Shown here in pieces: positions 55,601-63,060 of a stretch of 64,000 nucleotides of DNA. Origin of the DNA: Acetobacter sp. DsW_063 (GTDB lineage Bacteria > Pseudomonadota > Alphaproteobacteria > Acetobacterales > Acetobacteraceae). Where the stretch lies: the NCBI RefSeq assembly GCF_002153745.1, contig NZ_JOPL01000011.1, positions 1 to 64,000 of the forward strand, in the 5' to 3' direction. Numbering within the stretch: the stretch's first letter is position 1; each line of letters opens with the position of its first letter. A program made the translations under genes and the position numbers. The notes under the pieces are model-generated. The model was not told where the DNA came from. It made no database searches and worked only from the letters and a program-made list of their open reading frames with translations.

Positions 55601-56059
55601 CTCGTCCCCATCCTTCTCAAGCGGGAAATGCAGGCCCGAGTGACGCAGCGATGTGGTTTTGCCGGATCCCGGCGGTCCGATCAGGATATACCATGGCAGT
55701 TCGTAGAGGCGACGCACGCCGCGCCGACGCAGAGCGACGATCGCCTCCTGAAGTTTCTTCCGCAGGGCCCGGACTTCGTCGTTCGCCGCCTGCTCGTCCT
55801 GCTGCCCTTCCTTCTTGTCGATCAGGGCGTCCCGGACCTTGCTCTCCTCTGTACGGCGGCGGCGATGAAGCACATACGTCACCGCTGCAACGATCAGACA
55901 AGCGGCCGCGACGGCTATCGCACGACGCAATGTCGGCGCGAAAAATGGCACGAACGGCAGATAGAACCACAGCATCGTGCCGATCATCACGGCTATGCCG
56001 AAGGCGGTGGACCAGCGGTTGCGAAACAGCATCCGCAGCAACGACAAAACCTGACTCAT
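52631..56059 (-). CDS. tssM: T6SS inner-membrane ATPase-like protein TssM (IcmF)
   Basis: A 1142-residue core membrane-complex protein that spans the envelope and anchors the machine with TssL (and TssJ where present). Two N-terminal membrane helices (about 20-37 and 46-64) are followed by a cytoplasmic domain with Walker A GPPGSGKT (128-135) and VLIDTAGRY, a third helix near 440, and a large periplasmic region to the C-terminus. The nucleotide-binding site is intact. It overlaps tssL by ATGA. Confidence 0.97.
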   Translation of the reverse strand: MSQVLSLLRMLFRNRWSTAFGIAVMIGTMLWFYLPFVPFFAPTLRRAIAVAAACLIVAAVTYVLHRRRRTEESKVRDALIDKKEGQQDEQAANDEVRALRKKLQEAIVALRRRGVRRLYELPWYILIGPPGSGKTTSLRHSGLHFPLEKDGDEALRGVGGTRLCDWWFAEEAVLIDTAGRYTTQDSDRAVDRAGWLGFLDALRKARPRQPVNGLLVMISLVEIIEATPETLEAHARQIRLRINEVTERLGMRIPVYLMFNKADRLAGFDAFFDDLDSKSREQVWGMTFRLEQGQDAFLEEFRLLLGRLEARLIERLQAERGADRRALISGFPLQVASLLEPLSSFLQIGFSGSRVDQAPLVRGVYFTSATQVGAPLDRLAGALVKSFGIDQKRVGAPEGNRGRAYFLTRLIREVVLGEALLVSQAPDRYRLRRMVRSSALAALVFCTVVGLVLIWRAEMEARAMVQQRLEIFAAYRDAVTPLAGKAVDSDADLVQVCDVLDKISAAQQPQPDRLARFFHLAPRGAIDDAGRSAYENALRRQFYPRLVWRVEHEMRQHMHDPGVLYEATRVYLLLGGLGPREPGIVEDWFRQAWGGLFPGSLNVALRERLDHHLDALLALPPPAEAHLDGDLIRQARIAFGHVTPAERIYGRLRAGALPADIHAWSPAGVLGAVADTVFSRRSGAPMTDGVPAFYTGQGFAVAVRKDLPSAARAVADESWVVGRDPDVTVNGSAVGGLESEVAQLWVDDARKHWDRVLNDLSLRLTGDRSQVESSLYMLSSPQSPLRDMVASIADAQTVPMPKPPQSKEQGAGAAVAQQGPLDPMDVVAASWNDSNKPLFSLIHPEGSGAPAIETLLRLIGQLSDELSRGVASPGALPMTAGASLDPAQRLRTEASRQPEPVATWLQQIAESGGSALGQAARQSASGAFNGAEGPGKACTALVKNHFPFDVEATTDAPLDGFVRVFAPGGLLDQYFQTSVAPYTDQSGTTWRLHPTGGVTPPFTAQQLAAFQRTAAIRKAFFPAGGAPFVSFPISLKSSPEFSLSLGAATVHPDATAHLTWPGSDGLSPATITRTRKDGAQTLAQAQGPWAPFRLLQQGFQQPAEGGQRVFLFPDGEEVHVTVPSDGAFVFDLLRGFSCPAVP

Positions 56060-57393
56060 TGACCGGAAGTTCCGTCCACCGTGATCTCGACGCGACGGTT
56101 CGCCCGTCGTCCTTGTTCGTTGCTGTTGTCGCCTATTGGCGACTGATCGCCCATGCCAATCGCCGTAACGCGATCTCCGCCGATATACGGCGAGAGAATT
56201 TCCGCCGCAGCCCGCGCGCGCGCCAGAGCGAGATCATAGTTGGACGGGAAGACAAGCGAATGGATCGGTTGGGTGTCGGTGTAGCCTTCGACCCGCGTCT
56301 TACCTTCGTTGCGCCCAATTGCATCGCCGATACGCCGCAGCACAGCGACATATTGCGGCAGAACCGTCGCCTGCCCGGATGCGAACATTCCCTGACTTTG
56401 CAGGCGAACAATCGGAACTGACTCTGTTCCTTCGACTGACAGATGCCCCTGTTGGATGTCACCCTGCAGCGCCGCGATCAGGCGGGAGCGCAGACCCGGA
56501 CGCTGAGGCGTCGGCGGAGGCGGAGTCTCCGGCCCGGCGCGGGTGATCGTCGCCATCGTCGCTGGCGGCAGATGCGCGGCGGCCGAAAGCAGGTCGTCGG
56601 AGGAACTGCCTATTCCAAAGGACGCGAAGGCGTAGACAACGCTGAGCAACCCGACGCCCACAATCCCGGCCAGCCATAGCGGCGTCTCGAACCGCGGCGC
56701 GCGGAACGGACGAGCGAGCCCCATCCAGTGCGGAGACAAGTCCCGGGGCGCCGAGCCCTTCAGGCGCATGATCGTCGCGTAGGTCTCCTCCCGCGCCTGA
56801 TCCAGCTCGGCAGGACCACGTGGCGAAAGGCGGTATTGGCCCTGCATGCCCAGCGACATGCAAAGATACATCAACTCCAGCAACGGCAGAAACGCGTTGG
56901 GGCTACCAAGAAGCTTTCGAAGAATCTGAAAGAACCGCTCACCGCCTTTAACATCACGGTGGAATGCCGAGGTAAGCGACAGGTCGGCCCACGGCCCACG
57001 GCTGCCCCAGGGCGTGCATTGCACGACATCGTCCAGGCTGGCGCAAAGCACGTAATGAGCGATCCGGATCATATCAGGATCGATCCGCTCCTCGCGCAAC
57101 GCGGCCTCGTAGCTCCGGATTTCACCGACCGTGCGTTCCCGCAGGGTGCCGGGATCAGGAACGGTCAGCGTATTGCGCAGCCGCGCGATCAGCGAAAGCA
57201 ACGGACCTGCGAAGGAGATGACCGGCGATTCTCCCGTGCCTGCGAGAGACGCGAAATCGGCTTCCGGCATGGACGCCGCCGTCTGCGCCGGCGCGTTCGC
57301 GCGTTGCGCAAGCGCAGATATGGCGGAGCGAGGCATGATGACCGTGCGATCGTCGTCCTCGGGCTCGGCGAAGGGATTTGCGTATTCACTCAT
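56056..57393 (-). CDS. tssL: T6SS membrane protein TssL with OmpA-like domain
   Basis: A 445-residue protein. The DotU-type cytoplasmic domain (about 75-220, with CTPWGSRGPWADLSLTSAFH) leads to one membrane helix (about 238-256). A C-terminal OmpA/peptidoglycan-binding domain then has GYTDTQP and NEQGRRANRRVEI. Extended TssL proteins anchor the complex to the cell wall. The ATG overlaps the tssK stop. Confidence 0.96.
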   Translation of the reverse strand: MSEYANPFAEPEDDDRTVIMPRSAISALAQRANAPAQTAASMPEADFASLAGTGESPVISFAGPLLSLIARLRNTLTVPDPGTLRERTVGEIRSYEAALREERIDPDMIRIAHYVLCASLDDVVQCTPWGSRGPWADLSLTSAFHRDVKGGERFFQILRKLLGSPNAFLPLLELMYLCMSLGMQGQYRLSPRGPAELDQAREETYATIMRLKGSAPRDLSPHWMGLARPFRAPRFETPLWLAGIVGVGLLSVVYAFASFGIGSSSDDLLSAAAHLPPATMATITRAGPETPPPPTPQRPGLRSRLIAALQGDIQQGHLSVEGTESVPIVRLQSQGMFASGQATVLPQYVAVLRRIGDAIGRNEGKTRVEGYTDTQPIHSLVFPSNYDLALARARAAAEILSPYIGGDRVTAIGMGDQSPIGDNSNEQGRRANRRVEITVDGTSGQ

Positions 57394-58715
57394 GCGCGGA
57401 TGGCCCAGAGTTCAAGCATCAGATTCGGGAAATCATTGGAAACGTGAATGGCGAAGCCGCCTGAGTGCTTCATCGCCTCCCAGTGAGGCGAATGACGCTC
57501 GAGTTCGAAATACTGCGCGCCGGGAATATACGGCATCTGCCGCGGCGCCACTGGCAGCAGACGCAACTCGATGCCCGGCAACGCGACATTGACCAGTTCA
57601 CGAATATGCTCGACGGCGCCGATTTTCGCGGTTTTCGGGAAATCCCGACGGAGCGTCTCGCTTGGCACGTCGGCGTGGGCCACGAGCACGATGGAGCCGC
57701 CGACAAGGATCGTACGGTCGGTGATCGTTCCGACCCTGACGCCATGCCGATGCTCGCGCAACGGAATTTGCACCGCCGTCTGCTCCAGCACGCTCGACAG
57801 CGAGCGACGGATGGCGGCGGTCACCGGGGCGAAACTACGCTGCAGATCGTCGTGGCGATATGTCTCGAAACTCTCCGGACGGCGGGACGACTCTGTGAAC
57901 GTCGCCAATTCCCCGGCCATTTCCAGGAACTTCCGATACAGCTCTTCGGGATGAATGCGCCCTGTATCCGCCAGGTGGGATAGCAGCGACTGCCAGCCGT
58001 TGATGCGTTGCAGCAACATGAAGTCAGTGACCTCGCTGTTGCTTTTCGCGCCTATCGCCGTCAGACGCGCGGCGATCGCTTCGCGACGCTGATGCAGCAC
58101 CCCCACGAGTTCGACGAGCAGGTTCGCGAGCACCGACGACACGTGGCAGGAGATGACCGGCGGAATCCAGTTCGGATCCAGAATGACACGCCGGTCGGCC
58201 GTCACCTCGACAATGCGCGCGACGGGCAGGCAGAGAAACCCGGCCCGGTCGTCCGTATCGAGCATCAGACGCGGCGCCAGACGTCCGATCTGAATCGTCG
58301 CCTGCGCTGTCGCCCCGGAATGGGTGTCGTCGATATCCATTTCCCGGGCCTGAAACCGGACGGGCCGACCTGCGTCCCCAAACTCCGCCCGGCCGGGACC
58401 CGCAATGGGAACCGCAAGATGCACCAGCACGTCACGCGCCGAGTCCGGCGCAAGGAGAGGCTGAGGCAATTCGGACTCATCCGGCGCGAAGAACTGGGTG
58501 CCGTCCTCGAAAAGCCCCGCAGCGGAGGCGAGGCCGAAACGGCCTGATGAGAGCAGATCCCGCGCGATGACGAGTTCGGTGAACCCCCACGAGTAGGGCC
58601 GCAGCATCGTCAGGCCCCGACCGAGAGCCTGGCTGCTCCAGCGGTCCTGCTGCTGAAAATGCTGCGCGCGGAGGAACATGCCCTCCTGCCACACAACGCG
58701 ATTGGCCCAACTCAC
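57390..58715 (-). CDS. tssK: T6SS baseplate protein TssK
   Basis: A 441-residue baseplate subunit connecting the baseplate to TssL/TssM. The N-terminus has NRVVWQEGMFLRAQHFQQQD, the family signature, and the C-terminus VALPGIELRLLPVAPRQMPY with HSPHWEAM. It starts with GTG overlapping the tagH stop (GTGA). Confidence 0.97.
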   Translation of the reverse strand: MSWANRVVWQEGMFLRAQHFQQQDRWSSQALGRGLTMLRPYSWGFTELVIARDLLSSGRFGLASAAGLFEDGTQFFAPDESELPQPLLAPDSARDVLVHLAVPIAGPGRAEFGDAGRPVRFQAREMDIDDTHSGATAQATIQIGRLAPRLMLDTDDRAGFLCLPVARIVEVTADRRVILDPNWIPPVISCHVSSVLANLLVELVGVLHQRREAIAARLTAIGAKSNSEVTDFMLLQRINGWQSLLSHLADTGRIHPEELYRKFLEMAGELATFTESSRRPESFETYRHDDLQRSFAPVTAAIRRSLSSVLEQTAVQIPLREHRHGVRVGTITDRTILVGGSIVLVAHADVPSETLRRDFPKTAKIGAVEHIRELVNVALPGIELRLLPVAPRQMPYIPGAQYFELERHSPHWEAMKHSGGFAIHVSNDFPNLMLELWAIRA

Positions 58716-60235
58716 GATCTTTTATCCTTCGCGTCTCGTAGAACCCGCTGGTCGGAGGCTCCAATGTCGCGCAAGGCCGCCTCATAAGCCCTGCCGAAAG
58801 CCCGCCCGAACACCCCGTCCATATTTTCCTCGAGTGAACGCGCGACCTCCCCATGGGATTGCACGTAGGCGTTCCAGGCTTTCGCCCGCCGAAGAAGCGA
58901 CAACGGTTTGCCGGGTTCGTAGGCCAGACGCCCGAGCACGGCTTCAGGTCCGTTGCTGCGCAGCAACTCCTCGGCGGCGGCCTCCATCGCTCGCGTCACG
59001 GCGATTTCGTGCTTGCGAATGTCGTCCATCGTGTCGGCGATCGCGCCTGACGGACTGACGCCGGTGCGGCGGCCGACCCCGAGCAGAGCTGCTATCGCGT
59101 CGTCGTCGTCAATTGCGAATTTGAGCGGGTTATTACCGTGCGGCTGGATCATGGTCCGGTCTATGCGAAATTCGCCCTTGATCTCGGCGCGCGCGATCAT
59201 CGCCCGTCGAAGACCCGTCACCATCGCGCGAAACGCCCGTCCCATTTCCTCCATCAACTGCGCGGGCTGTTCGACCGACGCGCCGTCAATTCCGGCTCCA
59301 CGAAAGAAAGCGGCGACCACACTCTCATTTTCGCCAGATTGTGGCGAAGGCGCATACCCTGATAGCTGCTGCGGCGCATGAGGTGACGACGGATGCGGCG
59401 CGGGTGCGTGATGCGGGAGCGGCGCCTCGAACGGCGACGCCGCCGAGGGGGCGGCTGCCGGAAGTGGCCCGGACGGCAAAGTAGGGTCGAGCGCCGGATG
59501 CGGCGGCAGCGCCCCGGGCTCCGTCGGGGCGGATGATTGCCGCTCACTTGCCGGAGGCCCTTCGCTCAGCGGGACTTCCCAATCATCGGGTAGCAGCAGC
59601 GAGGTCGGCCTAGGCGGCGTAAACGAAGCCTCCAGATCCGACACCGCATCACTTGGAGTGAAAGAGTCGCCTTTCGTCCGGGGCACGGGCGGTGTTTCAA
59701 TCTCACCCAAGGCGATATCGAAAGGATTAACGATCGACAGCGTCCGCGGCTTGTCTGATCGGATGCCTGAGCCTGTCAGGTCGAAGAAAGCGCCCGGCCC
59801 GGCCTCCTGCTCAAACACACTTTCGAACGTGGTTTCGCGGTTCTGAGTCATCGGCTTCGGCGGGTACCGTCCGCCCGCGGCTTTGCCCCCGAGCGTCGCC
59901 TCGTCACCTGAAGGGTTCGCTGCCTCGACCAGCTTCGCGTCGATTTCGTAACTACCAAAACCTATACGGTCTCCGTCGCGGAGTTCGCACGGCACGCCCG
60001 GCGGTAACAACCGACCATTGACTGTCATGCCGTTGCTGCTGAGATCGGTCACCATCCAGCGTGCTTGCTGACGCACGATCTCGCAATGACGTTTGGACAA
60101 CAGGCGTTGAGGATCCACCAGCACCCAGTCGCACCCGGCGCCGCGCCCGAGCGTGACCCTGTCGCTCTGAACGTTGAAATCCTGAAGGCTCACACCGGTC
60201 GGGACGCGATGCACCGCGAGAATCAGGCTTTTCAT
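58712..60235 (-). CDS. tagH: T6SS-associated FHA domain protein TagH
   Basis: A 507-residue FHA protein that, where studied, receives phosphorylation from the PpkA kinase to control T6SS assembly. The N-terminal FHA domain has LGRGAGCDWVL, SKRHC and SSNGMTVNG. A long Pro/Ala/Glu linker leads to the C-terminal TagH domain (about 315-505) with LEENMDGVFGRAFGRAYE. The ATG overlaps the stop of a 55-codon ORF. Confidence 0.93.
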   Translation of the reverse strand: MKSLILAVHRVPTGVSLQDFNVQSDRVTLGRGAGCDWVLVDPQRLLSKRHCEIVRQQARWMVTDLSSNGMTVNGRLLPPGVPCELRDGDRIGFGSYEIDAKLVEAANPSGDEATLGGKAAGGRYPPKPMTQNRETTFESVFEQEAGPGAFFDLTGSGIRSDKPRTLSIVNPFDIALGEIETPPVPRTKGDSFTPSDAVSDLEASFTPPRPTSLLLPDDWEVPLSEGPPASERQSSAPTEPGALPPHPALDPTLPSGPLPAAAPSAASPFEAPLPHHAPAPHPSSPHAPQQLSGYAPSPQSGENESVVAAFFRGAGIDGASVEQPAQLMEEMGRAFRAMVTGLRRAMIARAEIKGEFRIDRTMIQPHGNNPLKFAIDDDDAIAALLGVGRRTGVSPSGAIADTMDDIRKHEIAVTRAMEAAAEELLRSNGPEAVLGRLAYEPGKPLSLLRRAKAWNAYVQSHGEVARSLEENMDGVFGRAFGRAYEAALRDIGASDQRVLRDAKDKRS

Positions 60236-60399
60236 GTGCGATCTCCTCCCATTGCTCCGTGTGAAGAACGAATCGCCTGATACACGTCGCTTGCCGTCAG
60301 CCGGGCTACTCCCTCTTCCAGAACGCGCCGACCGAGAGGTTGGCGCTTCAGGGCGTCAGGAACGTTCGCCGCACCATGCGGCGATCTAAGAACACTCAC
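60232..60399 (-). CDS. 55-residue unknown protein in the T6SS operon
   Basis: Not recognised. A GTG-started frame of 55 codons sits exactly between vgrG (5-base gap) and tagH (ATGA overlap). It encodes a basic, helical, soluble peptide (LKRQPLGRRVLEEGVARLT, SDVYQAIRSSHG). No membrane segment or cysteine is seen. The fit with gene spacing and the overlap argue that it is translated; there is no strong ribosome-binding site before the GTG. Confidence 0.6.
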   Translation of the reverse strand: MSVLRSPHGAANVPDALKRQPLGRRVLEEGVARLTASDVYQAIRSSHGAMGGDRT

Positions 60400-60403
60400 C
60401 CGA

Positions 60404-62218
60404 TTACGGCTGAATCAACACCATACCACCTGAAATCGTCACAGTCGCCGTTCCGTTTATCGTGATTTCGGGCGCTTCGACAGTGATGCCCGCCGGAGTC
60501 ATGGTAATAATCGACTCTCCGCATTGCAGCTTGATGCTTGTTTCAGCCTGCATGAGAATGCTGCCCATCTCCGCCGTGGCGCTTATGTTGCCGGTCCGAC
60601 TGGTGAGCGAATCGTCGTCATGGACGACAGTGTCGCGTTCGCCCCCTATGCTGTCGCTCTGGTTGCGCTCGACCTCCATAAGGTGGTCCTTCTGCGCGTG
60701 CATGAAGAACACTTCCTGCCCAAGGCGGTCGTCGAACGAGAGCTCGTTGTAATCCTGCGTCCCGCCGCCATGCGTCGAGCGACTGCGAAAACCCATCTTC
60801 GTTTTTTCGGACGGGATATCGAAAACGGGCGGGTTTTGCTCATGGTAGAAACACCCCATGACGACGGGGTTGTCGCAGTCGCCGCTCATGAACGAGATAC
60901 CGACCTCGGTACCCACGCGCGGCAGATGTTGCCACCCCCACTTATTGCCGGACCAAGGGTGGAGTACACGCGCCCAGATCGCCATACTCGCCACCGTCTC
61001 CTTACGGTGATCAAACAGCGGTCGCACCTTGATGCGCCCAAGACGATCCGCGTGGATTTCCTCCCCACCATCGCCCAGCACGATCGCCGAGTAGATGCCT
61101 GTCATCACCGGTCGATGACAAACCAGCGGCTCACGCCACGGCGTCTTGACCAGAAACGCGGAAAACTGCGCTACGTAATCCGCCGGGGCAGTTCCACCCA
61201 CCCACGTGTCGTCCTGGGCGCTGTGGAAGACTTCCTCCACGACATATTCGTTATCCGCGCCACCATCCGTCGGATCGCCCAGCAACATAAAGCGGAAACC
61301 GGGGCAGAGGTTCGGATCGTAACCACGGCCGCCGCACAATGTCGAACGAACGTCGGACGCCTCTGTCGCGAACCGCGCGCGATCGCCCGCAATACTGTGC
61401 TCTGTGGTCATCGACGGCCAGCGGTAAACGTCGCGCTTGCTGGAATCGGGACCAGCCAGTTGCGCCACGCCACGTCCAGAAACCGGCGTCGTTGGCTGCG
61501 TCGGGTCGTAATCCTGCGTCTTTACGACGCCAAAGCCGGTAGCGGCGCTGGTGCGCCAGTCGTTAAAAATATCGACGTTATCGCCCAATTCGATCACGCG
61601 GTGATCGGGCTGCTCCATCTTCTGGAACCCCTGATTGGAATCCGTCACAATCAGGGTGTGCTGGTCCTTCGTATGTTCGAAGTAATAGAAGAGGCCGCTT
61701 TCCTGCATGATGCGATGACAGAAAGTCAGGTCGTCTTCATTGAATTGCGTCGTGTATTCGCGAGGCGTCTGCGCGCCAGTCACCTGGAACTTGACCTTGG
61801 TGACACCATGATCGCTGAAAACCTGACGCAGAATCTGGACCGCCGTCTTTTTCTGAAAGATACGGCAATCGACGCTCTGACTTAGAAACCAGAGCGAGGG
61901 CACAGCCTCAATACGATAATGCCAGCGTCCGCGCTGCTCTATGCCGAGCGCCACGAACTGCCTGACGACGCCGTGAAAAAATCGGTCGATTCCATTCTTG
62001 CGGCGAACGGTGATCGACACCGGCTGCCCCAGAAACGCATCAGCGTCGAGGCCCCGCTCCGTGCAGACGGCCTCGATCGACATGACGTAAGGAGCAGAAA
62101 GACGCTCGTGAGCACGGAGGCCAACCGCGTGGAGCGTCCCTTCCTCAAACGGTTGAGTGTCGTCGCCCATAGGCGACTTCATCAACAGAAGACTAGGGAA
62201 CGCCCCCCCCATGCTCAT
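60404..62218 (-). CDS. vgrG: T6SS spike protein VgrG (TssI)
   Basis: A 604-residue spike protein. The N-terminal gp27-like part carries TQFNEDDLTFCHRIMQESGLFYYFEHT, the gp5-like OB fold has GRIKVRPLFD and GNKWGWQHLPRVG, and the C-terminal part forms the beta-helix needle. There is no C-terminal effector extension. The start is either 62218 or 62212; GTGAGG lies 7 bases before the second ATG. A run of eight G follows immediately. Confidence 0.96.
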   Translation of the reverse strand: MSMGGAFPSLLLMKSPMGDDTQPFEEGTLHAVGLRAHERLSAPYVMSIEAVCTERGLDADAFLGQPVSITVRRKNGIDRFFHGVVRQFVALGIEQRGRWHYRIEAVPSLWFLSQSVDCRIFQKKTAVQILRQVFSDHGVTKVKFQVTGAQTPREYTTQFNEDDLTFCHRIMQESGLFYYFEHTKDQHTLIVTDSNQGFQKMEQPDHRVIELGDNVDIFNDWRTSAATGFGVVKTQDYDPTQPTTPVSGRGVAQLAGPDSSKRDVYRWPSMTTEHSIAGDRARFATEASDVRSTLCGGRGYDPNLCPGFRFMLLGDPTDGGADNEYVVEEVFHSAQDDTWVGGTAPADYVAQFSAFLVKTPWREPLVCHRPVMTGIYSAIVLGDGGEEIHADRLGRIKVRPLFDHRKETVASMAIWARVLHPWSGNKWGWQHLPRVGTEVGISFMSGDCDNPVVMGCFYHEQNPPVFDIPSEKTKMGFRSRSTHGGGTQDYNELSFDDRLGQEVFFMHAQKDHLMEVERNQSDSIGGERDTVVHDDDSLTSRTGNISATAEMGSILMQAETSIKLQCGESIITMTPAGITVEAPEITINGTATVTISGGMVLIQP

Positions 62219-62312
62219 ACCTCACTAAAATAACAACACAGGAGTAAACCTGAGAACATGTCAGCAACGTCAATATGCGCAGACAGCCCCCAGCCCCCCC
62301 CTATTACAGACT

Positions 62313-62795
62313 TCAGGTCACTTTCGACAGACCAAGATCAAACGTGACAGTCTTGTTGTTTACCGGCGTACCCGCATCGTCTTCAGTGGTGTCGGTAACG
62401 GCAATCTGCGTAAAGTTGAACGACAGAGTCTCCGTCGGACGATCCTGATTGTGACCAGAATTCACCAGACTGGAAATAATCACGTCCGTCATGACAATTT
62501 TACGGAAAGTCAGCTCACCTTCCTGGTTCGTACGAGTGAAGTCGACTTCCACGTTCTTCACCGCCGCACCCGTCATGGCGGAAGTCGTCAATTCGTGGCT
62601 GGACTTATCAACATACTTGGTAATGGTGAATTCGCTCACGTAGGCAGAGGACGATTCACGGTTCGTGCTGGCGCCTACGGCACTGCGGATGCTTCGCGAC
62701 GTGCTCCACTGCGCATCAAGAACCTCAATCCAACCGGTGTGCTCTTTCTCAGTGACATCGCCCTGAACATTGTTGAAATTCAGATAAATACCCAT
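62313..62795 (-). CDS. hcp: T6SS tube protein Hcp (TssD)
   Basis: A 160-residue tube-forming protein. The N-terminus (GIYLNFNNVQGDVTEKEHTG) and the later FTITKYVDKSS and GAAVKNVEVDF segments are typical of the Hcp1 family. It stacks as hexamers inside the sheath. A 265-base gap separates it from clpV, so it probably starts a transcript; AAGGAG lies before the ATG. Confidence 0.95.
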   Translation of the reverse strand: MGIYLNFNNVQGDVTEKEHTGWIEVLDAQWSTSRSIRSAVGASTNRESSSAYVSEFTITKYVDKSSHELTTSAMTGAAVKNVEVDFTRTNQEGELTFRKIVMTDVIISSLVNSGHNQDRPTETLSFNFTQIAVTDTTEDDAGTPVNNKTVTFDLGLSKVT

Positions 62796-62907
62796 GACTT
62801 TCTACACTCCTTGCAAATGCTCGCCTCGCCGCGCGGTTGCCGTTTCCTGCGGTCCTTTACACTTAGCAACAGAATTGAGACCACGTCGCCCCAATTCAGG
62901 TTACCGA

Positions 62908-62919
62908 TGTAAAATTACA
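62908..62919. promoter_or_regulatory. inverted repeat upstream of hcp
   Basis: TGTAA and TTACA with a 2-base spacer lie about 113 bases before the hcp start in an AT-rich stretch of the clpV-hcp gap. It is a candidate operator, from position and symmetry only. Confidence 0.3.
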
Positions 62920-63060
62920 ACCAAAAAAATACAGGAAACTGGTAGAATCTGGGGAGCGCCGCAACTGTACTCTTCGAATTTCTCACCACCCCCATGGCGT
63001 TCAGTTCGCCGACCCCGCCAAAATCGCGCACGCGTCAATTAATTTACTGAAAAGTCAAAA

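Noticed and set aside
60524-61885. 453-codon plus-strand frame over vgrG
   Set aside because: Antisense to a well-supported VgrG; no recognisable domain.
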